Made by a program: the position numbers and the translations under genes. 64,000 nt of DNA. Origin: an uncultured Lachnospiraceae bacterium. GTDB taxonomy: Bacteria > Bacillota > Clostridia > Lachnospirales > Lachnospiraceae. Shown here piece by piece: positions 36,502 through 43,653 of the stretch. The stretch spans positions 1-64,000 of the forward strand of contig CAJTRL010000013.1 in NCBI GenBank assembly GCA_910578715.1, given 5' to 3'. Below the pieces are notes generated by a model. It saw only the letters and a program-made list of their open reading frames with translations, was not told the origin of the DNA and ran no database searches. Every line of letters starts with the position of its first letter. Within the stretch, counting starts at the first letter, position 1.

Positions 36502-36984
36502 ATGAAAGATAATTTAAGAATATATGGAGTGAAGGATTCCTACATAAAATATTTGAGCCAATATCAGGAGCATTTGTTCCGGCATGAAGGAGGAGCGTCA
36601 GGACGTAAGTATATTGGAGTCGTTTTTGAAATCAATAAATTTTCCTATTTTGCACCATTATCTTCGTTTAAACCCAAACATAAGAAGATGAAGGAAAGTG
36701 TGGATTTTATTAAGATAAAGGATTACGCAGTTATCAATATTAATAATATGATTCCTGTACCGAAAGGGCAATTGGCAGAGCTGAATATCAATGCGGAAAA
36801 AGATACGCATTATAAGTTTCTTTTGCAGTCTGAAAATCGGGAAATCAATAAACAAAAATGTCGAATCAGAAAAAATGCGGAGATAGTTTACAATCATAAG
36901 AAGCGTAATGGAAATTTGACACCATTGGCAAAAAGAACAAACGATTTTGAAATGCTGGAGAAATTAAGCAGAGATTTTTGGTGA
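36502..36984 (+). CDS. toxN: Type III toxin, ToxN/AbiQ-family endoribonuclease
   Basis: 160-aa RNase toxin. The N terminus (DSYIKYLSQYQ), the central strand-loop YIGVVFEINKFSYFAPLSS-K-KH (residues 37-60), the VININNMIPVP segment near residue 97 and the C-terminal helix ending FEMLEKLSRDFW follow the ToxN/AbiQ pattern. The length is close to the ~170 aa of characterised members. Known members cut cellular and phage RNA and cause abortive infection when the RNA antitoxin is lost. AAAGGAG lies 4 nt before the ATG at 36502. The gene is visibly more AT- and Lys/Asn-rich than its neighbours, which suggests acquisition by transfer. It sits between a lipoprotein gene and ychF. Confidence 0.9.
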   Translation: MKDNLRIYGVKDSYIKYLSQYQEHLFRHEGGASGRKYIGVVFEINKFSYFAPLSSFKPKHKKMKESVDFIKIKDYAVININNMIPVPKGQLAELNINAEKDTHYKFLLQSENREINKQKCRIRKNAEIVYNHKKRNGNLTPLAKRTNDFEMLEKLSRDFW

Positions 36985-37043
36985 TTACTAATGACTATTT
37001 TTGTTTACGATTTTGCTGAGGCCGGCAAAATCGCATAGTAATC
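36983..37043. other. Nested hairpin at the 3' end of the toxin gene
   Basis: GATTACTA (36983-36990) pairs with TAGTAATC (37036-37043), and inside it CGATTTTGC (37008-37016) pairs with GCAAAATCG (37025-37033). It overlaps the toxin stop codon. No long T-run follows, so it is not a classic terminator; it may mark the edge of the inserted locus. Confidence 0.55.
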
Positions 37044-37049
37044 TCGCAA

Positions 37050-37078
37050 TTTACTTTTGAGTCTTACTGTGCTATACT
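37050..37078 (+). promoter_or_regulatory. ychF promoter
   Basis: TTTACT (37050-37055), 17 nt, TATACT (37073-37078), with an extended TG at 37070-37071. Confidence 0.65.
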
Positions 37079-37131
37079 ATCATAGCTGTTAAGGCTTTTT
37101 ATTTTGAGTAAACACGGAGGAATAAAATATC

Positions 37132-38229
37132 ATGAAACTCGGCATCGTAGGTCTGCCAAACGTTGGAAAAAGCACATTATTTAATTCATTGACAAAAGCG
37201 GGTGCGGAATCGGCCAATTATCCGTTCTGTACCATCGACCCGAATATTGGCATCGTGGCCGTTCCCGATGAACGGCTGAAACTGCTTGGGGATATGTATC
37301 AGTCCAAAAAGGTGACGCCGGCAACCATCGAGTTTGTGGACATCGCGGGACTTGTGAAAGGCGCGTCCAAAGGAGAAGGGCTGGGCAACCAGTTTTTGAG
37401 CAATATCCGGGAAGTGGACGCGGTCGTCCATGTGGTGCGCTGTTTTGAAGATTCTAATATCGTGCATGTGGACGGTTCCATTGACCCGATGCGCGATATA
37501 GAGACCATAAATCTGGAATTGATTTTTTCCGATATGGAGATACTGGACAGAAGAATCGCCAAAGTCGGGAAAAGCGCGAGAATGGACAAAACCCTGGGAA
37601 AAGAGTTTGCGCTTTTGGAGAAAATCAAGGCACATCTGGAGGAAGGAAAACTGGCGAGGAGTTTCGAGCCGGAGGATGAAGACGAACAGGTGCTGCTCGC
37701 TTCCTATAACCTGTTGACTTACAAACCGGTTATTTTTGCGGCGAATGTCGCGGAGGAGGATTTGGCGGACGACGGGGCCGGCAATGAGAAGGTTGCCGAA
37801 GTGAGGGCTTTCGCGGCGGAAAACGACAGTGAGGTTTTCGTTATCTGCGCCCAGATAGAACAGGAAATTGCGGAGCTGGACGAAGAAGAGACGGCTATGT
37901 TTCTGGAAGATTTAGGTTTGAAGGAGTCCGGCCTGCAAAAGCTGATTAAGGCAAGCTACCACATTCTGGGCCTGATGAGTTTCCTGACGGCCGGGGAAGA
38001 CGAAACGAGGGCATGGACGATTAAAATCGGTACGAAGGCGCCGCAGGCGGCCGGAAAAATACATACCGATTTTGAAAGAGGCTTTATCAAGGCGGAAGTC
38101 GTAAATTATAAGGACCTGTTAGAGCAGGGCTCTCTTGCGGCGGCCAGGGAAAAAGGACTTGTAGGTATGGAAGGCAAAGAATATGTGGTGAAAGACGGGG
38201 ACGTGATTTTGTTCCGGTTTAATGTCTAG
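37132..38229 (+). CDS. ychF: Redox-regulated ATPase YchF (OLA1 family)
   Basis: 365-aa P-loop ATPase of the Obg-related group that binds ribosomes and affects translation and stress responses. G1 is GLPNVGKSTLFNSLT at residues 6-20, followed by NYPFCTIDPNIG and DIAGLVKGASKGEGLGNQFL (G3). The G4 position reads NVAEED, of the NxxE type that gives ATP rather than GTP preference. The C-terminal TGS domain ends with GKEYVVKDGDVILFRFNV. Length is standard. Confidence 0.97.
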   Translation: MKLGIVGLPNVGKSTLFNSLTKAGAESANYPFCTIDPNIGIVAVPDERLKLLGDMYQSKKVTPATIEFVDIAGLVKGASKGEGLGNQFLSNIREVDAVVHVVRCFEDSNIVHVDGSIDPMRDIETINLELIFSDMEILDRRIAKVGKSARMDKTLGKEFALLEKIKAHLEEGKLARSFEPEDEDEQVLLASYNLLTYKPVIFAANVAEEDLADDGAGNEKVAEVRAFAAENDSEVFVICAQIEQEIAELDEEETAMFLEDLGLKESGLQKLIKASYHILGLMSFLTAGEDETRAWTIKIGTKAPQAAGKIHTDFERGFIKAEVVNYKDLLEQGSLAAAREKGLVGMEGKEYVVKDGDVILFRFNV

Positions 38230-38341
38230 TGTGAGAAGAAGTTCTAAAGATGTCTCGTCATAGGACGAGACACCAAGAACTTCTACGGTCCGCGAGGCGG
38301 ACCTTTCTCACACGAAAGAACGCCTGAAAAGCGGCGTTCTT
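38229..38341. repeat. Branched intergenic element, copy 2 (ychF-lgt gap)
   Basis: Outer stem GTGTGAGAA (38229-38237) / TTCTCACAC (38305-38313). Inner stem 1 AGAAGTTCT (38237-38245) / AGAACTTCT (38276-38284), capped by TGTCTCGTC / GACGAGACA. Linker TTCTACGG. Inner stem 2 GGTCCGC / GCGGACC with a GAG loop (38287-38303). Tail hairpin AAGAACGCC (38316-38324) / GGCGTTCTT (38333-38341). It starts within the ychF stop codon region. Confidence 0.82.
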
Positions 38342-38381
38342 CCCGTTGCTGAGGAGAGATAGAAGGAAAGCAGGAGTAAGC

Positions 38382-39281
38382 ATGAATGATATTATGAACA
38401 GCTCGGATATTGCGTTTCCGAATATCGGGCTGTATTTGGAAAATGTGCCGAAGTCGTTCGGCGTTTTTGGATTCCAGATTGCGCTGTACGGCGTAATGAT
38501 AGGGCTTGGCGTCTTAAGCGGCGTGCTCATGGCGGCGCATGTGGCGAAACTGGAAAAGAAAGATTCGGATATTGTCTGGGATTTTATTCTGTATGCGCTG
38601 ATTTTTTCGATAATCGGCGCGAGAATCTATTATGTGATATTCGAGTGGGATATGTACAAAGATAATCTGCTGGAAATTTTTAATCTCAGGCATGGCGGCC
38701 TGGCTATCTATGGAGCGGTCATTGCAGCCTTCCTTACATTGTATATATACTGCCGGGTAAAGAAGCTGCATTTTTTACAGCTTGGGGATATCTGTATGCC
38801 GGGGCTGGTGCTCGGACAGGTCATCGGCCGGTGGGGGAATTTTTTTAACAGGGAAGTGTTCGGAGAATATACGGACAGTCTGCTTGCCATGCGGCTTCCC
38901 ATTGAGGCAGTCAGAAGCCGGGATATTTCGGCTAATGTGGCGGCGCATATTCTGGACGGCACCAATTATATTCAGGTGCACCCCACTTTTTTATATGAAG
39001 GAATTTGGAATCTGGCTTTGATGGGGCTCATGCTTCTGTACCGGAAGCATCGGAAGTTCGATGGAGAAATATGTCTTCTTTATCTGGGCGGCTATGGACT
39101 TGGCAGATTCTGGATAGAAGGCATCCGCACCGACCAGCTTTTTCTTGCCGGGACGACTATTCCGGTTTCCCAGCTGCTTGCGCTGATTTTCGTAGTGGTT
39201 TCGGTAACTGTGGATGTTATCATCCGCCGCCGGATGGCAAAACGTGCAGAAAAAGCAGAAAAAAAGGAAGAAAACGGGTAA
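38382..39281 (+). CDS. lgt: Prolipoprotein diacylglyceryl transferase Lgt
   Basis: 299-aa membrane enzyme that attaches diacylglycerol to the lipobox Cys of prolipoproteins, the first step of lipoprotein maturation. It has about seven hydrophobic segments, the HGGLAIYGAVI motif with the essential His, and the Lgt signature GQVIGRWGNFFNREVFGE near residue 145. AGGAG lies 5 nt before the ATG at 38382, which is preferred over an in-frame upstream codon at 38346. Confidence 0.95.
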   Translation: MNDIMNSSDIAFPNIGLYLENVPKSFGVFGFQIALYGVMIGLGVLSGVLMAAHVAKLEKKDSDIVWDFILYALIFSIIGARIYYVIFEWDMYKDNLLEIFNLRHGGLAIYGAVIAAFLTLYIYCRVKKLHFLQLGDICMPGLVLGQVIGRWGNFFNREVFGEYTDSLLAMRLPIEAVRSRDISANVAAHILDGTNYIQVHPTFLYEGIWNLALMGLMLLYRKHRKFDGEICLLYLGGYGLGRFWIEGIRTDQLFLAGTTIPVSQLLALIFVVVSVTVDVIIRRRMAKRAEKAEKKEENG

Positions 39282-39460
39282 CAGTTCCGCCTCCGCCCGG
39301 ACAGAGCATCATCTCTTTGGAGGCACGCTTGCGCTCCACGAAAAATCGCAGCGGTACTAGGTTCAAAAGCAGCATAAAGCCGCTTTTTCACCAAGCACCG
39401 GCGTTTTTCCAGGGCCTCCGCCAGAGAATGATGCTCTGTCCGGGCGGAGGCGGAATTGTT
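39280..39460. repeat. Long inverted repeat, 33-bp arms, after lgt
   Basis: The left arm 39280-39312 and right arm 39428-39460 pair over 33 bp with a single G-T wobble (core CCTCCGCCCGGACAGAGC). The 115-nt interior contains GGAGGC / GCCTCC and GAAAAA-rich stems but no gene. The left arm begins inside the lgt stop codon. No flanking direct repeat is seen, so it cannot be claimed as a transposed element; a 3' RNA structure is equally possible. Confidence 0.75.
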
Positions 39461-39491
39461 GCAAAAATAGTTAAAAATAGACATTTATCAG

Positions 39492-39540
39492 GTGAAATTC
39501 TCCCCCGCTTATGTTATGATGAAAAAAAGCGGGGGTTATT
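39492..39540 (+). promoter_or_regulatory. Terminator hairpin enclosing the promoter of the HD-GYP gene
   Basis: CCCCCGCTT (39502-39510) pairs with AAGCGGGGG (39527-39535), followed by TTATTTTTT, a good intrinsic terminator. A promoter, GTGAAA (39492-39497), 17 nt, TATGAT (39515-39520), has its -10 in the hairpin loop. A transcript starting there (near 39527) would carry only the right arm, leaving the G-run free as a ribosome binding site for the ATG at 39547. Read-through transcripts from lgt would hide it. Confidence 0.55.
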
Positions 39541-39546
39541 TTTTGG

Positions 39547-41241
39547 ATGAAAGAGAAAATATACAGGACGGAAAAGGATAAATTATATTATCTTTTAACG
39601 CTTTTTCTGACGCTGGCGGCGCTCATTGCAATCGTATGCTACAGCTTTGGCTCTTTTTATGGGATTGCCAGGGAGGACGCCGTTACAATTGGGGAAAGGG
39701 TCGTTTCGGAAGAGTCGGAGAAACTCAATAATTTTCTTCTGCGTGGGCTTGATGTTTTGCAGGTAACAGGGCTGACTATTGACTATATGCTGAAGGAAGG
39801 GCTTGGCCCGGAAGAAATCGAGGAATATCTATTGTGCGAGTCCGAAGCGTATGCGGCGCATATCGACGAAAACTTTACGGGCATCTACGGCCTGTTTAAC
39901 GGGGATTATATCGACGGCATCGGATGGGTGCCGGATGACGATTATGTTCCTCAGGAAAGGCCCTGGTACATGGCGGCGGTGGAAGGAGAAGGGGAACCGG
40001 TCGTCGTATCGCCTTATCTCGATGCCCAGACGGGCAGTATTATGATATCGGTCAGCCAGATGCTGTCGGACGGGGAAAGCGTGGTTTCTCTGGATATCGT
40101 CATGGACGAGATGCAGAGGATGGCGGAAGGAATGAGCCTTGGCGGCAACGGCTATGGGTTCATTATCGACGATACCGGTCTTGTGGTAGCTCATTACGAT
40201 AAAGACATGCGGGGACGGAATCTGCTGACCGATACAGAAAATATGGAAAATGCACAAAATGCGGAGATGAAAGAGCTTGCGGAGCAGATTATCCGGGCGG
40301 GTGGAAGTACGTTTCAGGCGGAAATTGACGGCGAATCCTGTCAGGTATTTTCCAAAGTTGTTCAGGACAGATGGTATGTCGTAATCATTATTAATAATGA
40401 ACAATTGTTTCGGCGCGTACAGGTTAATTTGTACCGCAATGTACTGATTTCCCTGTTGATATTTGCGCTGCTGGTATATTTTTGTACGACCAATTATCTG
40501 AACAGGACCAAAGCGATGCATTATGCGCAGCAGCTGAAAGAATACCAGCTTACGCTGGAAGAGCGGGTGCGGGAGCAGACGTTGAAAATCAGGGAGCAGA
40601 CACAGCGCATGCTGCAGATGCAGGGGAATGTCATCGACGGCATGGCGATGCTGATAGAGAGCAGGGACGGCAATACGGGAAAGCACGTTATGAGCACCAA
40701 AAAATATGTGGGCCTGATTGTGCAGTATATGTATGCGAACCGGATTCATCCGGAGGAAGTAAACGAAGAATTTATTGAGAAAATAACGAATGCGGCAGCA
40801 CTTCACGACGTCGGAAAGATTATGATATCCGATACAATTCTGAATAAGCCGGGGAAGTTTACGCCGGAGGAATTTGAGATTATGAAGGGTCATTCGGTTT
40901 ATGGCAGCCAGATTGTCAGAAATATTCTGGGGGAAAATGCGGATGAACAGCTGGTGCAGATATCCAGTGACGTCGCTCATTTTCATCATGAGAAATGGGA
41001 CGGTTCCGGTTATCCGGAAGGGCTTAAGGGGGAAGAAATCCCTTTGAGCGCAAGAATCATGGCGGTGGCCGATGTATTTGACGCGCTGGTTTCCCGGCGT
41101 GTTTATAAAGATATGATGCCCCAGGAACAGGCATTTATGGTGATAGAAGAGGAGGCGGGAAGCCATTTTGACCCGCAGATTGTGGAAGTGTTTTTAAAAC
41201 TGAGGCATGAAGTGGAGGAATATCTGGGACAGAGTACATAA
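39547..41241 (+). CDS. Membrane sensor with dCache domain and HD-GYP phosphodiesterase domain
   Basis: 564-aa signalling protein. TM1 is about residues 14-37; the extracellular region ~40-290 has the dCache features (ERPWYMAA, VVVSPYLDAQTGSIMISVSQ); TM2 is about 298-317; a short coiled coil follows; then the HD-GYP domain with AALHDVGKI near residue 419 and HHEKWDGSGYPEGL near residue 480. HD-GYP enzymes hydrolyse cyclic di-GMP; all motif residues look intact. The signal is unknown. The only ribosome-binding candidate is the GGGGG in the upstream hairpin, 11 nt from the ATG. Confidence 0.92.
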   Translation: MKEKIYRTEKDKLYYLLTLFLTLAALIAIVCYSFGSFYGIAREDAVTIGERVVSEESEKLNNFLLRGLDVLQVTGLTIDYMLKEGLGPEEIEEYLLCESEAYAAHIDENFTGIYGLFNGDYIDGIGWVPDDDYVPQERPWYMAAVEGEGEPVVVSPYLDAQTGSIMISVSQMLSDGESVVSLDIVMDEMQRMAEGMSLGGNGYGFIIDDTGLVVAHYDKDMRGRNLLTDTENMENAQNAEMKELAEQIIRAGGSTFQAEIDGESCQVFSKVVQDRWYVVIIINNEQLFRRVQVNLYRNVLISLLIFALLVYFCTTNYLNRTKAMHYAQQLKEYQLTLEERVREQTLKIREQTQRMLQMQGNVIDGMAMLIESRDGNTGKHVMSTKKYVGLIVQYMYANRIHPEEVNEEFIEKITNAAALHDVGKIMISDTILNKPGKFTPEEFEIMKGHSVYGSQIVRNILGENADEQLVQISSDVAHFHHEKWDGSGYPEGLKGEEIPLSARIMAVADVFDALVSRRVYKDMMPQEQAFMVIEEEAGSHFDPQIVEVFLKLRHEVEEYLGQST

Positions 41242-41284
41242 GAATCATGAAAAGAGACATATGATAATGCTTTGACAGAGGCGG

Positions 41285-41310
41285 CAGAGGGATGCACCTC
41301 TGTTTTTTTT
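41285..41310 (+). terminator. Terminator after the HD-GYP gene
   Basis: CAGAGG (41285-41290), 6-nt loop, CCTCTG (41297-41302), T8. Confidence 0.85.
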
Positions 41311-41340
41311 GTGTATTTTTGAAAAACCTCTTGTTTTTAC

Positions 41341-41369
41341 TTGCATAATACCCTATTTTAAGATAAAAT
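41341..41369 (+). promoter_or_regulatory. Promoter of the mraZ division cluster
   Basis: TTGCAT (41341-41346), 17 nt, TAAAAT (41364-41369). It is followed directly by the MraZ boxes. Confidence 0.8.
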
Positions 41370-41376
41370 AGTATTC

Positions 41377-41413
41377 AAAGTGGTGGAAAGTGGAATAAAG
41401 TGGTTTAAAGTGG
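41377..41413 (+). promoter_or_regulatory. Four MraZ operator boxes
   Basis: AAAGTGG occurs at 41377, 41387, 41397 and 41407, an exact 10-bp period that puts all four on one face of the helix. AAAGTG(G/T) boxes with this spacing are the known binding sites of the MraZ ring. They begin about at the transcription start, so autoregulation of the whole cluster is expected. Confidence 0.92.
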
Positions 41414-41485
41414 TGGATTTTAAGCGATTTACACCGACCCTTTGGAAGCAGACCGTGGCAGACGCTTGATGGTGGGTGATTGATG

Positions 41486-41917
41486 ATGTTTATGGGAGAA
41501 TACAATCACACAATTGACGCAAAGGGCAGGCTGATTGTTCCGTCCAAATTCCGCGAGGCATTGGGAGATGCCTTCGTGGTAACGAAAGGACTGGATGGCT
41601 GTCTGTTCGTATATGACAATGCGGAGTGGAATGTATTTGAAGAAAAACTGAAATCGCTGCCCCTTACGAATAAAGATGCCAGAAAGTTTGTACGTTTTTT
41701 TCTGGCGGGAGCAACCGAAGCAGAGGTAGATAAACAGGGAAGAATCCTGGTGCCTAATGTACTGAGAGAATTTGCGGAATTAAATAAGGATGTCGTTTTA
41801 ATCGGCGTGGGAAGCAGAATTGAAATCTGGAGCAAAGAGCGCTTCGATGGAATGGCGGCTTATGATGATATGGACGAGATAGCGGAACATATGGCTGAGC
41901 TTGGACTCGGTATTTAG
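41486..41917 (+). CDS. mraZ: Transcriptional regulator MraZ
   Basis: 143-aa DNA-binding protein with two AbrB/SpoVT-like halves that assembles into an oligomeric ring and controls the division cluster. The first half starts MFMGEYNHTIDAKGRLIVPSKFR; the second repeats the motif as EAEVDKQGRILVPNVLREFA. Earlier in-frame starts exist (TTG 41480, ATG 41483), but ATG 41486 gives the usual family N terminus. GGTGGG precedes it. Its own operator boxes lie 73 nt upstream. Confidence 0.96.
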   Translation: MFMGEYNHTIDAKGRLIVPSKFREALGDAFVVTKGLDGCLFVYDNAEWNVFEEKLKSLPLTNKDARKFVRFFLAGATEAEVDKQGRILVPNVLREFAELNKDVVLIGVGSRIEIWSKERFDGMAAYDDMDEIAEHMAELGLGI

Positions 41918-41935
41918 AAGGACACAGGAAACGGA

Positions 41936-42880
41936 ATGGAATTTCAACATACATCGGTTCTTTTGGAAGAGACAATTCAGAATCTGCGGGTAAAACCCGA
42001 CGGAATCTACATAGACGGAACACTTGGAGGCGGCGGGCATTCTTACCACATCGCCTCCAGGCTGACAGGTACGGGGCGACTGATAGGCATCGACCAGGAT
42101 GAAGAGGCTGTTCTGGCGGCCGAAAAGCGGCTGGAACCTTTTCGGGAAAAGGTTACGATTATCAGGGATAATTACTGCAATGCGGAAGGTGCATTGCGGC
42201 ATATCGGCATAGAGAAAGTGGACGGTATTGTGCTGGATTTGGGAGTTTCCTCCTATCAGCTCGACCATGCGGAAAGAGGTTTTTCCTATCAGCATGACGG
42301 GGCGTTAGATATGCGCATGGATGTGCGGCAGTCGGTGAGCGCGAGAGACATTGTCAATACTTATTCGGAAATGGAGCTTTACCGGATTATCCGGGACTAT
42401 GGCGAAGAAAAATTTGCCAAAAATATTGCAAAGCATATTGTGCTGGCGAGGAAGGACAGGCCTCTGGAAACGACGGGAGAGCTGAATGAGATTATCAGAG
42501 CATCGATTCCCGCGAAAATGCGTAAAGAGGGCGGACATCCTTCCAAGAGAACATTTCAGGCGCTTCGTATCGAATGCAACAGGGAGCTGGAAGTGTTAAA
42601 AAATTCGCTGGACGGTTTTATAGAAATGCTGAATCCGGGAGGAAGGCTTTGCATCATTACGTTTCATTCGCTGGAAGACCGCATTGTTAAGACCGCTTTC
42701 CGGGAAAATGAAAATCCCTGTATCTGCCCGCCGGAATTTCCGGTCTGTACCTGTGGCAGAGTATCGAAGGGAAAAGTGATTACCGGGAAACCGATTGTAC
42801 CGTCCGAAAAGGAAATGGAAGAAAACAGAAGGGCCAAAAGCGCAAAACTGAGAGTTTTTGAGCGGAGAGGCAGCGAATGA
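41936..42880 (+). CDS. rsmH: 16S rRNA (cytosine-1402-N4) methyltransferase RsmH
   Basis: 314-aa methyltransferase (formerly MraW). It starts MEFQHTSVLLEETIQNL, the SAM loop is DGTLGGGGHSYHI, then GIVLDLGVSSYQLDHAERGFS and the C-terminal CTCGRVSKGK and NRRAKSAKLRVFER segments. Length is normal. The ftsL start overlaps its stop (ATGA at 42877-42880). Confidence 0.97.
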   Translation: MEFQHTSVLLEETIQNLRVKPDGIYIDGTLGGGGHSYHIASRLTGTGRLIGIDQDEEAVLAAEKRLEPFREKVTIIRDNYCNAEGALRHIGIEKVDGIVLDLGVSSYQLDHAERGFSYQHDGALDMRMDVRQSVSARDIVNTYSEMELYRIIRDYGEEKFAKNIAKHIVLARKDRPLETTGELNEIIRASIPAKMRKEGGHPSKRTFQALRIECNRELEVLKNSLDGFIEMLNPGGRLCIITFHSLEDRIVKTAFRENENPCICPPEFPVCTCGRVSKGKVITGKPIVPSEKEMEENRRAKSAKLRVFERRGSE

Positions 42881-43563
42881 CCGTAGCATTACGGCCGGAA
42901 AAAGAAATAAGAGAGGAATCAGGCAGTATGGCAGCAGTTCGGGAAAGGACATCCGGAAGAGAAATGCGAAGCGGCAGAAGCGTACAGGGTAGAAGAGGCG
43001 CAGAAGTCCGCGCACAGGTGCAAAGCGGAAGAAGCGCACAAAGCAGCGGCCGGGTGCAAAACGGCAGAAGCACACAAACTGGCAGACAGGCCCGTAACGG
43101 CAGAAGCGTACAGGCCGGACATGCACGGAGCAGCAGATATATACAGGGCAGCGCGGTCAGAAAGCTGGATGTTGCAAGAGAAATAGAACTTAGTCCGAAG
43201 AAAAAATTGAGCAATACGGCGAGAAAGAACAGAGAAAAGGCTGAGCATATGAGCCTGGGTTATGTGCTGTTCTTAAGCATCGCGTTATTTGCGACGGGCT
43301 GCATTCTGGTAGGATATATCGGATTACAGTCGGATATTACGAACAGTATCAAACGGATAGCATCTCTGGAAAGAGAATTGAACGATTTAAAACTCGCAAA
43401 TGACGAAGAATATAACAGAATCACGAGCAGCGTTGATTTGGAGGAAGTAAGAAAGGTTGCGATTCAGGAACTCGGCATGCAGTATGCGGAGGAAGGACAA
43501 ATTGTCGTTTTCGAGAGCGAAAATAATGACTATGTTAAGCAGATAGCGGCAATTCCGGACTAA
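42877..43563 (+). CDS. ftsL: FtsL-like division protein with long basic repeat N terminus
   Basis: 228-aa bitopic membrane protein. The C-terminal ~100 residues match FtsL/DivIC: one transmembrane helix (about residues 127-147), then a leucine-zipper coiled coil (IKRIASLERELNDLKLANDEEYNRI) and the short tail VRKVAIQELGMQYAEEGQIV. The cytoplasmic N terminus of ~120 residues is far longer than usual and from about residue 30 to 90 is made of degenerate Arg/Gly/Ser/Gln repeats (NGRS-QTGRQA type), strongly basic. GGAGAGG precedes the overlapping ATG. FtsL links the septal synthase to the divisome. Function of the repeat is unknown; nucleic-acid binding is a guess. Confidence 0.82.
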   Translation: MTVALRPEKEIREESGSMAAVRERTSGREMRSGRSVQGRRGAEVRAQVQSGRSAQSSGRVQNGRSTQTGRQARNGRSVQAGHARSSRYIQGSAVRKLDVAREIELSPKKKLSNTARKNREKAEHMSLGYVLFLSIALFATGCILVGYIGLQSDITNSIKRIASLERELNDLKLANDEEYNRITSSVDLEEVRKVAIQELGMQYAEEGQIVVFESENNDYVKQIAAIPD

Positions 43564-43583
43564 GTAAGCGCCGGCCGGAGAAG

Positions 43584-43605
43584 GTTGAAAATTAAAATTT
43601 TCAAC
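43584..43605. repeat. Small GTTGAAA-family hairpin, copy 3
   Basis: GTTGAAAATT (43584-43593) and AATTTTCAAC (43596-43605) form a 10-bp palindrome between ftsL and the first PBP gene. It is followed by AAGTAATTTGAG, related to the tails of copies 1 and 2. Confidence 0.5.
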
Positions 43606-43653
43606 AAGTAATTTGAGTATCTGCGGAAGCAGACAGATGGGTATAAACAGGAT

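Noticed and set aside
39829..41166. Minus-strand open frame of 445 codons opposite the HD-GYP gene
   Set aside because: Antisense shadow of a clear dCache/HD-GYP protein, His/Arg-rich with no family signal.
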